Made by a program: the position numbers and the translations under genes. The notes below the pieces were generated by a model. It worked only from the letters and a program-made list of their open reading frames with translations. It ran no database searches and was not told the origin of the DNA. Below are positions 50,963-59,244 of a stretch of 64,000 nt of DNA, piece by piece (position 1 is the first letter of the stretch; each line of letters begins with the position of its first letter). Location of the stretch: assembly GCF_008000935.1 (NCBI RefSeq), contig NZ_CP042831.1, positions 2,356,001 through 2,420,000 of the forward strand, given 5' to 3'. The DNA comes from Flavobacterium alkalisoli. GTDB lineage: Bacteria; Bacteroidota; Bacteroidia; Flavobacteriales; Flavobacteriaceae.

Positions 50963-51385
50963 CTACTCAACAATTTTTTTGAGTCCGTCTATAACAACGG
51001 CCCAGCTTTGTTGTGAGTGTTTAGCTCTTTCTTCATCATAATTGGTTTGGGTAACGGTAAGTTGAGTCCCCTGTTGTTCAGGTTGTACCTCATAGGTAAC
51101 CTGTAGGTAATTGTTGGTTTCGTCCGGTAAGTTGCTCCAGCTGCTCAGGTAACTGAAAGAAAGCCTTTTGTTAGGCTCATATTCCAGCACCGTACCTTCA
51201 TCAGTATAGGTTTGCCCTTCATATTCGCCCGTAAAGAGAACAGGGCTGCCCACTTTCCAGTCGGTTTTCATGTTAGAGCCAAAAAAGTACTGCTTAACGA
51301 TAGAAGCATCGGTAAGTGCCTGCCATACTTTTTCTGTTGGAGCGTTGATAGTGGTTTGATAAACAGATTTAAATCCTGTTTGCAT
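50963..51385 (-). CDS. SRPBCC/AHSA1 family protein
   Basis: A 140-residue soluble protein of the AHSA1/activator-of-Hsp90-like SRPBCC group: FKSVYQTTINAPTEKVWQALTDASIVKQYFFGSN (start), then beta strands (GSPVLFTGEYEGQTYTDEGTVLEYEPNKRLSFSYLSSW) and a C-terminal helix (SQQSWAVVIDGLKKIVE). Distinct from the SRPBCC gene at 3718. Family members bind small hydrophobic molecules; role unknown. Single leftward gene with a terminator. Confidence 0.92.
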   Translation of the reverse strand: MQTGFKSVYQTTINAPTEKVWQALTDASIVKQYFFGSNMKTDWKVGSPVLFTGEYEGQTYTDEGTVLEYEPNKRLSFSYLSSWSNLPDETNNYLQVTYEVQPEQQGTQLTVTQTNYDEERAKHSQQSWAVVIDGLKKIVE

Positions 51386-51470
51386 AGCTGTTCGTTTTTT
51401 GATGAAAACAAATATAACGAACTGACTTGTAAGCGATGAGGGGTAATACGGACTTCTTTATGGTATCAAT

Positions 51471-51932
51471 TTATTTTTGTTTTGCTTTCTCTACCGTCAT
51501 GTGGGGTGTCCAGTAGCCCTGCGCATCAAGATCGAAACCTGATTTGATAACCTGAGCCTGACAGTTACACTTAAGGCTGTACACATTATCAGGATTAAGG
51601 GCTATTAGGATGGTAAAAATGAGTGGCAGTACCGTTATAACCCAAATACCTGTAATAATGAGTTTAGACATTACTATACGCTTTATACGGTTAATTATAT
51701 AGATAATAACAAAGCTTATTGCAAAATAAACCAACAGGTTGCCCAATAGCGGAAGTAGAAAAATCTGATTAGATAGTGAGGTGTGAAACCCCGGGGCAAG
51801 ATATATAAAAGGGAAACCGTACATAATTACCTCACCGGGTCCGTCAGGGACATTTACCAACCACCATTTAGAAACAAACATAAACGATAATAAGGTAAGA
51901 GGAATTACTAAAATGAGTATAAGTCGTTTCAT
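51471..51932 (-). CDS. Membrane protein, paralogue A
   Basis: A 153-residue protein with three transmembrane helices (about 4-22, 60-80, 90-110). It shares its length and start (MKRLILILVIPLTLLSF), KWWLVNV, GFPFIYLAPGFHTSLS and later helices with the upstream neighbour (51991-52452), showing a tandem duplication. Family not recognised. Leftward; 58 bases after the upstream copy. Confidence 0.75.
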   Translation of the reverse strand: MKRLILILVIPLTLLSFMFVSKWWLVNVPDGPGEVIMYGFPFIYLAPGFHTSLSNQIFLLPLLGNLLVYFAISFVIIYIINRIKRIVMSKLIITGIWVITVLPLIFTILIALNPDNVYSLKCNCQAQVIKSGFDLDAQGYWTPHMTVEKAKQK

Positions 51933-51990
51933 ATCAGTAAGGTTATACTCAAAGTTAGTGAAAATATTGATTTACACCTTTAATAAAAGA

Positions 51991-52452
51991 CTAAGGCTTT
52001 TCTGTTTCTTTATATACATGTTTTGGTCCTGAATAACTGGTTATTCCAAAACCAAACCTACTCTGTTTAACTTCAATATCAAAATCACGGGTAAGGCTAT
52101 ATATCTCATTATCCATAAAAAGCAAATCGGGGGTGTATATTAGTAAAGAAGTTAGGGCTATAATCCGTATCGTATAGATTTGAATTGTACTAAGGTTTAT
52201 TTTTCTTAATCTATTGATAATGGCAACCAATGTAAAACAGGCAGTAAAGTATATTAGTAAATCTGCAATGAGAGGAAGGATATAAAACTCAAAAGACAGG
52301 GAGGTATGAATACCCGGAGAAACAAATATAAACGGAAAGCCATGCATTATTACACGAGGGCCATCAATTATATCTACTACCCACCATTTGTTTAGAAACA
52401 CAAACGTAAGTATCGTTATAGGTATAACAAGATTGAGTATAAGCTTCTTCAT
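51991..52452 (-). CDS. Membrane protein, paralogue B
   Basis: A 153-residue paralogue of the following gene (KKLILNLVIPITILTFVF, KWWVVDI, GFPFIFVSPGIHTSLS, three matching helices). About half of positions look identical by eye. Family not recognised. Its stop lies 58 bases before the ATG of paralogue A, and the exported gene 52458-52922 overlaps closely upstream (5-base gap). Confidence 0.75.
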   Translation of the reverse strand: MKKLILNLVIPITILTFVFLNKWWVVDIIDGPRVIMHGFPFIFVSPGIHTSLSFEFYILPLIADLLIYFTACFTLVAIINRLRKINLSTIQIYTIRIIALTSLLIYTPDLLFMDNEIYSLTRDFDIEVKQSRFGFGITSYSGPKHVYKETEKP

Positions 52453-52457
52453 AACTA

Positions 52458-52922
52458 TTAACTTTTGGTTACAGATAATCTTTTTATTACCTGATTTACT
52501 GCTTCATCTAATTCTTTATAGTCTTTTAGGTAGGGAAGGAGTCCTGTAAAAAAAGGTTTACTCTTTAGTGCCCCTAACAGATATAGCGAATTGTAATGCT
52601 TAGTATCCGGAGAGGTATAGCTAACATTATAAGTGCCATAAGGAAGCTCTGCAGAAAATATGTCTTCACGGTTTACTTTATAGTCTGTTATATAAAGACT
52701 AATCATAGCAAAAGTTTTAGTGTCCACATAATAGGTGTAATAAAACTCCATGCTTTTGCTTAGTTCTTTTTCTATGTTTTTTTTTGTGCCATCTTTTGGA
52801 GTAACAGAAATTTCTATGGAAGGCATGGGTTTGTCCTGATCTCCCATATGTTTAAAAGTAAAACTTTGAGAGTAACAGGTGAGTGATATAAACAGGAGTA
52901 AAAGTAAGGCTATGTGTTTCAT
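52458..52922 (-). CDS. Exported protein, unknown
   Basis: A 154-residue protein with a signal peptide (ATG at 52922: MKHIALLLLLFISLTCYSQ). The mature part is beta-rich (SFTFKHMGDQDKPMPSIEISVTPKDG, SMEFYYTYYVDTKTFAMISLYITDYKV) and ends in a helix (YKELDEAVNQVIKRLSVTKS). A start at 52943 would add seven residues. Not recognised. First of a leftward group of three genes with the two membrane paralogues. Confidence 0.7.
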   Translation of the reverse strand: MKHIALLLLLFISLTCYSQSFTFKHMGDQDKPMPSIEISVTPKDGTKKNIEKELSKSMEFYYTYYVDTKTFAMISLYITDYKVNREDIFSAELPYGTYNVSYTSPDTKHYNSLYLLGALKSKPFFTGLLPYLKDYKELDEAVNQVIKRLSVTKS

Positions 52923-53013
52923 ATATGGTAAGGTTAAACTCAAATGTAGTAATTGTTCCTTTATTCTGAAGTAAACAGGTAAAAAGTATTTGGAAGGTTT
53001 ATAACACTCCGGT

Positions 53014-53040
53014 TGTCATTGCGAGCCTGCGAAGCAATCT
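53014..53040 (+). repeat. Dispersed GCGAGC-GCGAAGCAATC repeat
   Basis: TCATTGCGAGCCTGCGAAGCAATC is a shorter form of the element at 57775. Nearby 53068-53105 carries a GAGATTTCTCTG..CAATCGGAATGG piece related to 61890. Non-coding. Confidence 0.55.
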
Positions 53041-53114
53041 GTTACGTGAAGATATTTTTACGACAGAGAGATTTCTCTGTTTCGCTGTCGCTTCAATCGG
53101 AATGGAAATAAAAA

Positions 53115-53134
53115 AAGCTCCCCGAAGGAAGCTT
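53115..53134 (-). terminator. Intrinsic terminator of the cyclotransferase gene
   Basis: On the minus strand AAGCTTCC pairs with GGGAGCTT (one wobble), followed by TTTTTATTTCC. Confidence 0.75.
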
Positions 53135-53157
53135 CATATATAAGTAGTGTATAACCA

Positions 53158-54213
53158 CTAGTCTTTTTTGATACGTATTTCAAACATCTTGTCCCAGTTT
53201 TTACCGGTAACAAAAATGGTTTTTGTTTTAGGGTTGTAAGCAATACCGTTTAATACATCAAGTTCCGGATGAGGGGTAACCTTATGCTTAAGTTCAGTTA
53301 AGTCTATAATGTGCTCAATGGCTCCCGTTTTAGGGTCTATAACAGCAACAGCATCTTTTTGATAGATGTTACCATATATTTTACCCTCTATCCACTCCAG
53401 CTCGTTTACAGCCTTAATTTTGGTGTTTTGGGTATATACATTAATATAGTCTACCTCCTCAAGGGTTTCAGGATCCAGTACCCATATCTTTTCGGTACCG
53501 TCGCTTTGGTATAGGTATTTATCATCGTGGGTAAGTCCCCAGCCTTCTATATTCTTAAAGTATTTAAACTCCTTAATCTTCTCAAAAGTATCGGCATTGT
53601 ATACAAAGCCGGTGTGGCTTTGCCATGTAAGCTGGTATACCTTATTATTAAATACGGTTATACCTTCGCCAAAGTATTTTTCAGGAATACTGATTTGCTT
53701 GTAAACCTCACCTGTTTTATAGTTGGTTTTGCGTAGGGTAGATATTCCGTGTCTTCCGGTACCTTCAATTAAGGTGTCGCGGTAAAACTCCAGACCCTGT
53801 GTATAGGCTTTAATATCGTGAGGGTAGGTGTTTACAATTTCATACTTAAGCGGAGTAAAGGCTACACTACTGGTAATTTCTACTCTTCCGTCTACTTCCT
53901 GGTTTTTACCTTCAAAAAATACAAGGGCTTTTATGTTTAGGTAGCCCAGTTTTTGATTGTTAAAGCTAAAGTTTACTTTTTCGTTGCCTTTTGCAGCACC
54001 TATTCTTTTGTCGTTTACATAATAAACAACCGAGTCAATTTCTTTGTTTTTTTCATTTACCACGCTAAAAGAAGTAGATTCTTCAAGGTGATATTGCTGT
54101 TTCATGGCCGAAGTATCGAGCTTAAATAAATTTTTTTCAGAATTTTTTGTGCCGTCACAGCTCATTGCGGATGCCCCCAATAAAATGAAAGCTAATAAGT
54201 TATGTTTTTTCAT
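53158..54213 (-). CDS. Glutaminyl-peptide cyclotransferase (glutamine cyclotransferase)
   Basis: A 351-residue lipoprotein (ATG at 54213; lipobox AMSC, Cys17). After a helical and Lys/Ser region (22-100) comes a five-bladed propeller typical of plant-type/bacterial QCs: YTQGLEFYRDTLIEGTGRHGISTLRKTN, QLTWQSHTGFVYNADTFEKIKEF, YLYQSDGTEKIWVLDPETLEEVDYINV, INELEWIEGKIYGNIY and a conserved LNGIAYNPKTKTIFVTGKNWDKMFEI. These enzymes turn N-terminal Gln into pyroglutamate. Envelope location would suit protection of exported N-termini. Divergent from the SRP RNA. Confidence 0.92.
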   Translation of the reverse strand: MKKHNLLAFILLGASAMSCDGTKNSEKNLFKLDTSAMKQQYHLEESTSFSVVNEKNKEIDSVVYYVNDKRIGAAKGNEKVNFSFNNQKLGYLNIKALVFFEGKNQEVDGRVEITSSVAFTPLKYEIVNTYPHDIKAYTQGLEFYRDTLIEGTGRHGISTLRKTNYKTGEVYKQISIPEKYFGEGITVFNNKVYQLTWQSHTGFVYNADTFEKIKEFKYFKNIEGWGLTHDDKYLYQSDGTEKIWVLDPETLEEVDYINVYTQNTKIKAVNELEWIEGKIYGNIYQKDAVAVIDPKTGAIEHIIDLTELKHKVTPHPELDVLNGIAYNPKTKTIFVTGKNWDKMFEIRIKKD

Positions 54214-54268
54214 GGTTTTATTAATAGCGATTACAATATACAATTGTATTTTACAACTGGCAATTGCC

Positions 54269-54299
54269 TTTGCGAAAATACAAAAAGATTGTATATTTG
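54269..54299 (+). promoter_or_regulatory. SRP RNA promoter, full Bacteroidetes form
   Basis: TTTG (54269-54272), 19 bases, then TATATTTG (54292-54299), directly before the RNA. Confidence 0.85.
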
Positions 54300-54303
54300 C
54301 ACC

Positions 54304-54397
54304 GGCAAGTCCTACACGACCAGCTCCTGCAGACTCCTCCAGGGCGGGAACGCAGCAAAGGTATGTGGTTGTAGCGGTGCGATGTAGGTCGCTTGCC
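54304..54397 (+). ncRNA. ffs: SRP RNA (small, 4.5S type)
   Basis: GGCAAG (54304) pairs with CTTGCC (ends 54397), giving a 94-nt hairpin. The apical helix contains the SRP signature: CAGGGCGGGAACGCAGCAAAGG, with GGGAAC at the loop, corresponding to helix 8 where the M-domain of Ffh binds. The RNA guides ribosomes with signal peptides to the membrane. A run of seven T follows (terminator), and a perfect TTTG-19-TATATTTG promoter precedes it. Confidence 0.93.
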
Positions 54398-54561
54398 ATT
54401 TTTTTCTTTTATACAGTCGGTCTCCCAATGGGAGATTTTTTTGTTTTAAGGCATTTGAGATTTACTTCGTTGGTTAACTCCTTACTTTTTTTGAAATAAA
54501 TACTATATTTTATTAATTTTAAGTTCACTCTATTTTTAATAGCTATATACTTAATGGAATT

Positions 54562-55269
54562 ATGAACAGTATACAAAAGGCAGCAAGGCAAATTATCAAA
54601 TGGTCGTTTAACTTATCTGTTAGCTTAATAGAAAATTTTTCTGATATGGATATCTATAAAGGAAAAGTTGATAAACTAAGAGAATACCCTAAAGGGACTT
54701 TAGGTTTTGATATTGCCAAATGCCTTGATGACCACAATCTGACTCTTGTACCTAATTATGAAAGCCACGACCTAAAGCATGTTCTGTTAGAGTATGATAT
54801 GACACCTGTAGGCGAAATAAGAATGCAGTCATTTATGCTGGGTAACGGTAATTATACTATTCCGTGTTTTACGATTTTACTATTTGGAGTTCTGCTTTTA
54901 CCTGATGAGTGGAGTACTTTACGCAAGGACTTTAAACTGGGAAGGAAGTCCCAACCGGTTTCTAAGTGGACTATTGAAGAGTATGCCTCTTTTGAAACTG
55001 TAGATTTAAGGCAGCACGTAATTGGTACTAAGAAAACTAAAAGAACTGTTTGGAATATGAGTAGTCTAACAAAGTATGCAGCAATAGTTTCTGTTTTTGC
55101 TGGAGTTTTCGGGATGGTATTTTGCCTTCCGTTCTTGTTTTCTTCAAACATTGCCGACCTTATAGGTGCCGGATTTCCTTTTGTGGGAGGGTCAATACTA
55201 ACAGTTGGCGGACTTTATACGCTTTCAAATCTTACAAAGGCTAAAGTAGAAACGCAGGTTATTAGTTAG
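54562..55269 (+). CDS. Coq4-like protein with membrane tail
   Basis: A 235-residue protein. Residues about 35-95 match the Coq4 (PF05019) core: YPKGTLGFDIAKCLDD, then HDLKHVLLEYDMTPVGE, i.e. His69-Asp-x-x-His73 followed 11 residues later by Glu85, the exact HDxxHx11E metal motif of Coq4. Two transmembrane segments lie at the C-terminus (about 173-195 and 205-225), separated by a short turn. Coq4 has a role in ubiquinone biosynthesis in eukaryotes and some bacteria; Bacteroidetes use menaquinone, so the job here is unclear. Single rightward gene after the SRP RNA. Confidence 0.8.
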   Translation: MNSIQKAARQIIKWSFNLSVSLIENFSDMDIYKGKVDKLREYPKGTLGFDIAKCLDDHNLTLVPNYESHDLKHVLLEYDMTPVGEIRMQSFMLGNGNYTIPCFTILLFGVLLLPDEWSTLRKDFKLGRKSQPVSKWTIEEYASFETVDLRQHVIGTKKTKRTVWNMSSLTKYAAIVSVFAGVFGMVFCLPFLFSSNIADLIGAGFPFVGGSILTVGGLYTLSNLTKAKVETQVIS

Positions 55270-55303
55270 AAGGGATTCTAAAGTAAAAGACTATATTTAC
55301 AAC

Positions 55304-55405
55304 ATGAAAGCCTTACCTGTTTTAATTCTTTTAATGTATATGTTCTGCTTTTCTTGCCGAGAAACGGAATTAAAATATGGGTGTACTTTTATTGTTAAAT
55401 CCTAA
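55304..55405 (+). CDS. Short lipoprotein-like peptide (possible truncated gene)
   Basis: A 33-residue ORF: MKALPVLILLMYMFCFSCRE, a complete lipoprotein signal with a lipobox (CFSC), then only 15 residues before a stop. Either a real mini-lipoprotein or the 5' remnant of a broken gene. The next gene starts 17 bases later (55423). Confidence 0.4.
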   Translation: MKALPVLILLMYMFCFSCRETELKYGCTFIVKS

Positions 55406-55422
55406 ATGTTAAAGAAATTAAA

Positions 55423-56001
55423 ATGAAAAAATGTATTCTAATTGCCTTTGTTCTTATTTTCAATTTTGTAACTGCTCAGGAAAAACCCCTAAATGAAGAT
55501 TTAAAAAAAGAATATGACCTGATGCTCGTATCCGATAGTTATAAAGATTTTGAAAAGGCAGCTGAAAATTACGTTAACAAAATATATTTTCTCAAAACTT
55601 TTAATGAAATATGTTATGAAAGCCTCTTTTTGAAAGTCCTGAAAGAAGAGATAAAACTTACTTCTTTTAAAGACTATGAAGAAGCAGAAAAAGAATATTT
55701 TATACTAAAGGAAAAATACTCTGTCATGAAAGAACTTAATAGTGGGTTTTATCTGGCTTTAAAAGATTCAAATTTGTGGGATTTGGCAAATATAATTGCT
55801 CCTTTTAGTATGCCTGAAACAGATTCCTGTCATTGTGAAATTACTTATAATAAAAGTTTAAGCATTTTAGCATTTCAATATGAAAACGTTCTTAAAAATA
55901 AAGAGAAATCTGTTGTCAGTACATGGATTGCCTATAGTAAAGAGAAGTTGATAAATAAAAAGGCCTATGAAATGTGTAAACGCGGTTGTGAGCTGAGGTA
56001 G
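55423..56001 (+). CDS. Exported helical protein, unknown
   Basis: A 192-residue protein with a signal peptide (MKKCILIAFVLIFNFVTAQ), then an all-helical, Lys/Glu-rich body (LKKEYDLMLVSDSYKDFEKAAENYVNKIYFLKTFNEICYESLFLKVLKEE...YEEAEKEYFILKEKYSVMKELNSG), with five cysteines. Possibly a helical-repeat (TPR-like) protein, but no family is certain. Rightward, apparently a single gene. Confidence 0.7.
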   Translation: MKKCILIAFVLIFNFVTAQEKPLNEDLKKEYDLMLVSDSYKDFEKAAENYVNKIYFLKTFNEICYESLFLKVLKEEIKLTSFKDYEEAEKEYFILKEKYSVMKELNSGFYLALKDSNLWDLANIIAPFSMPETDSCHCEITYNKSLSILAFQYENVLKNKEKSVVSTWIAYSKEKLINKKAYEMCKRGCELR

Positions 56002-56025
56002 CGTATTGTATGGCTAAATTCTTAA

Positions 56026-56055
56026 GATTACTTCGTCGTTCCTCCTCGTAATGAT
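56026..56055 (-). repeat. Dispersed GCGAGG repeat, reverse orientation
   Basis: Reverse complement reads ATTACGAGGAGGAACGACGAAGTAATC, close to the composite repeat at 57775. Non-coding. Confidence 0.55.
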
Positions 56056-56203
56056 GGTATGAGTTTACTTAACGAAGTCCTTAATTCAAAACTTAAAATT
56101 TATCATTTATAATAGTCTTCTGTCTCTCATCTATTATCTAATCGTCTTTCTTTAAAAATCCGTATTTTCGCCATTCATTTATAAATCTTCAAATCAACCA
56201 TTA

Positions 56204-57007
56204 ATGAAGAGAGTTGTTTTTATTACCGGAGGATCTTCGGGTATAGGTAAATCAGTAGGCGAATTTCTTGCAGAAAAAGGATATACAGTATATGGTACCA
56301 GCCGTAATCCGCAAAGGGTGCCCGAGTCTAAATTTCCGCTTGTAGCGCTCGATGTTCGCGATGCACAAAGTATTAAGGCAGCGGTTAGCGAAGTAATACA
56401 AAAAGAAGGCAGACTGGATATACTTATTAATAATGCGGGTGTGGGTATTACAGGTCCGCTTGAGGAGATTCCTGCTGATGAGATTAAAAACAACTTCGAA
56501 ACCAACCTTTTTGGCCCTATCGAGGTAATGAAGGCTGTACTGCCGCAAATGCGCGAACAAAAAAACGGACTCATAATTAACGTAACTTCCATAGCCGGTT
56601 ATATGGGGCTGCCATACCGTAGCGTGTATTCGGCATCAAAAGGGGCGCTGGAGCTTATTACCGAAGGCCTTCGTATGGAGGTTAAGGGCTTTGGCGTTAC
56701 AATAAGTAATATAGCACCAGGCGATTTTGCCACAAACATAGCAGCAGGGCGTTACCATGCACCACTTGTAAAAGGTTCGCCGTATGAGGTTCCTTATGGT
56801 AACACGCTTAACATGATGAACGACCATGTAGACAGTGGCAGTAATCCAACGGAAATGGCTGAGGCTGTTTATGCTATAATAAAAGACCCTAATCCTAAGG
56901 TGCATTATAAGGTAGGTGCATTTATGCAAAAGTTTTCTATAGTTTTAAAAAGGTTACTGCCTGATAAAGTGTATGAAAAGTTGCTTATGAATCATTATAA
57001 ATTGTAG
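56204..57007 (+). CDS. Short-chain dehydrogenase/reductase (SDR)
   Basis: A 267-residue SDR with the classical TGxxxGIG (TGGSSGIGKSVGEFLAEKG), NNAG (INNAGVGITGPLE) and YxxxK (YSASKGALELI) signatures; catalytic Ser is in VTSIAGYMG. Substrate not readable from the sequence. It precedes the transaldolase-like gene by 42 bases and may share its transcript. Confidence 0.95.
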   Translation: MKRVVFITGGSSGIGKSVGEFLAEKGYTVYGTSRNPQRVPESKFPLVALDVRDAQSIKAAVSEVIQKEGRLDILINNAGVGITGPLEEIPADEIKNNFETNLFGPIEVMKAVLPQMREQKNGLIINVTSIAGYMGLPYRSVYSASKGALELITEGLRMEVKGFGVTISNIAPGDFATNIAAGRYHAPLVKGSPYEVPYGNTLNMMNDHVDSGSNPTEMAEAVYAIIKDPNPKVHYKVGAFMQKFSIVLKRLLPDKVYEKLLMNHYKL

Positions 57008-57049
57008 TTTTGCAAAAAAATTTTCCAGAAACATATTTAAAGTAAGAAC

Positions 57050-57706
57050 ATGAAATTTTTTATCGACACAGCTAATCTTGACCAGATTAAAGAAGCTCAG
57101 GAGCTTGGCGTTCTAGATGGTGTAACAACTAACCCGTCTCTAATGGCTAAAGAAGGTATTACAGGAAGAAACAACATTCTTAAGCATTATGTTGACATCT
57201 GTAATATTGTAGACGGCGATGTAAGCGCTGAGGTTATTGCTACCGACTATGAAGGTATGATTAAAGAAGGTGAGGAGCTTGCCGAACTGCACGAGCAGAT
57301 TGTGGTTAAAATCCCTATGACGAAAGACGGTGTGAAAGCTGCTAAATATTTTTCTGATAAAGGAATCAAAACAAACGTAACGCTTGTTTTCTCTGTAGGT
57401 CAGGCATTACTTGCTGCTAAGGCAGGTGCTACTTATGTGTCTCCGTTTATTGGTCGTTTAGATGATATCTCTACAGATGGTTTAACACTTATCGAAGATA
57501 TCCGTCTTATCTATGATAACTACGGTTATGAAACAGAAATTCTTGCTGCATCAGTACGTAACACTATGCACATTGTAAACTGTGCTAAAATAGGAGCCGA
57601 TGTTATGACAGGCCCTCTAAGCGCAATTGCAGGTTTATTAAAACACCCACTTACCGACAGCGGTTTAGCTCAGTTTATTGCTGACTACGAAAAAGGTAAT
57701 AAGTAA
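57050..57706 (+). CDS. fsa: Transaldolase-like fructose-6-phosphate aldolase
   Basis: A 218-residue TalC/FSA-type enzyme: [36 protein letters not shown], then [35 protein letters not shown] with the Schiff-base Lys, and [29 protein letters not shown]. Such short transaldolases cleave fructose-6-phosphate or exchange dihydroxyacetone units; in bacteria they belong to the pentose phosphate pathway. The gene lies after the SDR and ends in a strong terminator. Confidence 0.93.
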   Translation: MKFFIDTANLDQIKEAQELGVLDGVTTNPSLMAKEGITGRNNILKHYVDICNIVDGDVSAEVIATDYEGMIKEGEELAELHEQIVVKIPMTKDGVKAAKYFSDKGIKTNVTLVFSVGQALLAAKAGATYVSPFIGRLDDISTDGLTLIEDIRLIYDNYGYETEILAASVRNTMHIVNCAKIGADVMTGPLSAIAGLLKHPLTDSGLAQFIADYEKGNK

Positions 57707-57712
57707 TAGTTT

Positions 57713-57734
57713 AAAGGCTGCTTCGGCAGCCTTT
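57713..57734 (+). terminator. Intrinsic terminator of fsa
   Basis: AAAGGCTGC / GCAGCCTTT with the tetraloop TTCG, then TTTATT on the plus strand. Confidence 0.95.
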
Positions 57735-57774
57735 TTTATTGGATTTAATTTAAGATTCAAAGATTACTCACTCT

Positions 57775-57860
57775 GTCATTGCGAGGAGGAACGACGAAGC
57801 AATCTGTTATGGAGTTGAGTGTTCCCCTCTTGAGAGGGGATAGGGGTGTGTGTGTTTAAT
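57775..57860 (+). repeat. Composite dispersed repeat, copy 1
   Basis: GTCATTGCGAGGAGGAACGACGAAGCAATCTGTTATGG then a palindrome CCCCTCTTGAGAGGGGATAGGGGTG. Near-identical copies at 58166-58246 and 59395-59480. Confidence 0.8.
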
Positions 57861-57956
57861 ATGAATTACGAATTGAGATGTCTCCATGTCTCCATAACAT
57901 TTCCTTAGCCTGCGATGGCGTAGCGTGGTCGTTGCGAGCCTGTGGCAATCTTAAAC

Positions 57957-58157
57957 TATTCTTTTGTCTTGAAACAAAAGAACCATCACGCTGTAGCGTG
58001 ACTACGGCTGTGACTCCTTAGGCTAAAAATTATTTCATTCGGCTAAACCATTCGAACTCGGCTATCGCCTCAAACAGCGAATGCTTTTTAACGCCTCATT
58101 CATAATTTTCTTTACGCCACAGAGCCAAATGCCATAGCTTCACTCTGCTGTTAATAT
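57957..58157 (+). repeat. Long dispersed repeat, copy 1 (201 bases)
   Basis: Starts with TTCTTTTGTCTTGAAACAAAAGAA (an inverted repeat) and ends in CATAGCTTCACTCTGCTGTTAATAT. A second copy lies at 61620-61819 in the same orientation with about six differences. Contains CACGCTGTAGCGTG and CATTCGAACTCG...CGAATG hairpins. No open reading frame runs through it. Confidence 0.85.
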
Positions 58158-58165
58158 TTGCTTTT

Positions 58166-58246
58166 GTCATTGCGAGGAAGCACGACGAAGCAATCTGTTA
58201 TGGGATTGAGTGTTCCCCTCTTGAGAGGGGATAGGGGTGTGTTTAA
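58166..58246 (+). repeat. Composite dispersed repeat, copy 2
   Basis: Same as the element at 57775 with a few changes (GAGGAAGCACGACGAAGCAATC), followed by the same CCCCTCTTGAGAGGGG palindrome. Confidence 0.8.
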
Positions 58247-58329
58247 TTATGAATTTCAAATTTCAAATTATGAGTTAGGCTAGAGATATCTCCCTGAAGT
58301 CTACCGTCTATCATCTATTATCTTCAGGT

Positions 58330-59244
58330 CTAAATTGCAAACTTCTCCTCAATAAGCTGTCTGTTTATGGTTGCACCCGCTTTGTTTCCCTGTGCTACGG
58401 CATTAGCTATAGACCTAAAGTGAGTAAGGCAGTCGCCCGCAGCATAAATACCGGGAACCGAAGTCTGCATGGTGCGGTCTACCTTTATAAAGCCTTTCTC
58501 GGTAAACTCAACGCCAAGTGCTGCCGGAATATCACAATGCTGTATAAACGCCAGTTGGGTAAATACGGCATCAAGTTGCTCGGGTTCGGTATCCTTAAAA
58601 TGAAGGCATATTAACTTGCCGTTATCATGTTCAATGGCTTCTATACAGTTTTCAACTATTGTTATATTGTTTTTATTTAGGCTGTTTACTTCCTCTGGGG
58701 TAAGTGTACTGGTACCGTTTGTAAAAAGGGTAAGATTATCACTCCACTGACTTATGATTTTTGCCATTTCATACCCCATGTCGGCATTACCCCAAACCCC
58801 AATCTTTTTGTTTTTAAATTCGTGTCCGTGGCAATAGGGGCAGTGCAGTATAGAGATTCCCCAGCAGTCGGCAAACCCCGGAGTAATGGGAATGGTGTCT
58901 TTTATTCCCGTAGCAAAAAGTACTTTCTTAGCAGTGAAAACCTGTTTATTTTTTGTGGCTACCTGAAAGGTATCACCTACCGGAGCGACATGAAGGGCGA
59001 ATCCGTCAAGAAAATATACCGTAGGATAGCATAAAACCTGTTCGCGGGCTATTTGCCTTAGGGTATTGGGCTTGCTGCCATCGTTGGTTAAAAAGTTGTG
59101 GGAGTAGGGTGTTTGTTTGTTACAGGGTTCTCCGCTGTCTATAACCAGTACCGTTCTTCCGGCACGGCCTAATGACAATGCGGCTGATAACCCGGCATAG
59201 CTTCCCCCTATAATTATCACGTCAAAAATTTCATTCTCTTCCAT
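58330..59244 (-). CDS. Thioredoxin reductase-like flavoprotein with CPYC motif
   Basis: A 304-residue NAD(P)/FAD-dependent oxidoreductase. The ATG at 59244 (MEENEIFDVIIIGGSYAGLSAALSLGRAGRTVLVIDSGEP) is preferred over one ten codons earlier, since it fits the family. FAD motif GGSYAGLSAAL, redox CPYCHGHE near residue 135, NADP-domain GVWGNADMGYEMAK and a C-terminal PGIYAAGDC. CPYCHG is typical for the TrxR-like/YpdA-type group with an atypical CxxC; partner thiol proteins unknown. Single leftward gene flanked by dispersed repeats. Confidence 0.9.
   Translation of the reverse strand: MEENEIFDVIIIGGSYAGLSAALSLGRAGRTVLVIDSGEPCNKQTPYSHNFLTNDGSKPNTLRQIAREQVLCYPTVYFLDGFALHVAPVGDTFQVATKNKQVFTAKKVLFATGIKDTIPITPGFADCWGISILHCPYCHGHEFKNKKIGVWGNADMGYEMAKIISQWSDNLTLFTNGTSTLTPEEVNSLNKNNITIVENCIEAIEHDNGKLICLHFKDTEPEQLDAVFTQLAFIQHCDIPAALGVEFTEKGFIKVDRTMQTSVPGIYAAGDCLTHFRSIANAVAQGNKAGATINRQLIEEKFAI

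Larger units (their letters stand above)
57735..58329. other. Intergenic region of dispersed repeats
   Basis: Nearly 600 bases without a gene. It contains two composite repeats (57775-57860 and 58166-58246), one partial copy (57929-57953) and the 201-base long repeat (57957-58157). No coding ORF is convincing. Confidence 0.75.

Noticed and set aside
54163..54399. N-terminal extension of the glutaminyl cyclotransferase (start at 54399)
   Set aside because: The extension reads through the SRP RNA gene on the opposite strand; the ATG at 54213 gives a standard lipoprotein signal.
57957..58157. Coding gene in the 201-base repeat
   Set aside because: All frames are interrupted; conserved part is structured by inverted repeats.
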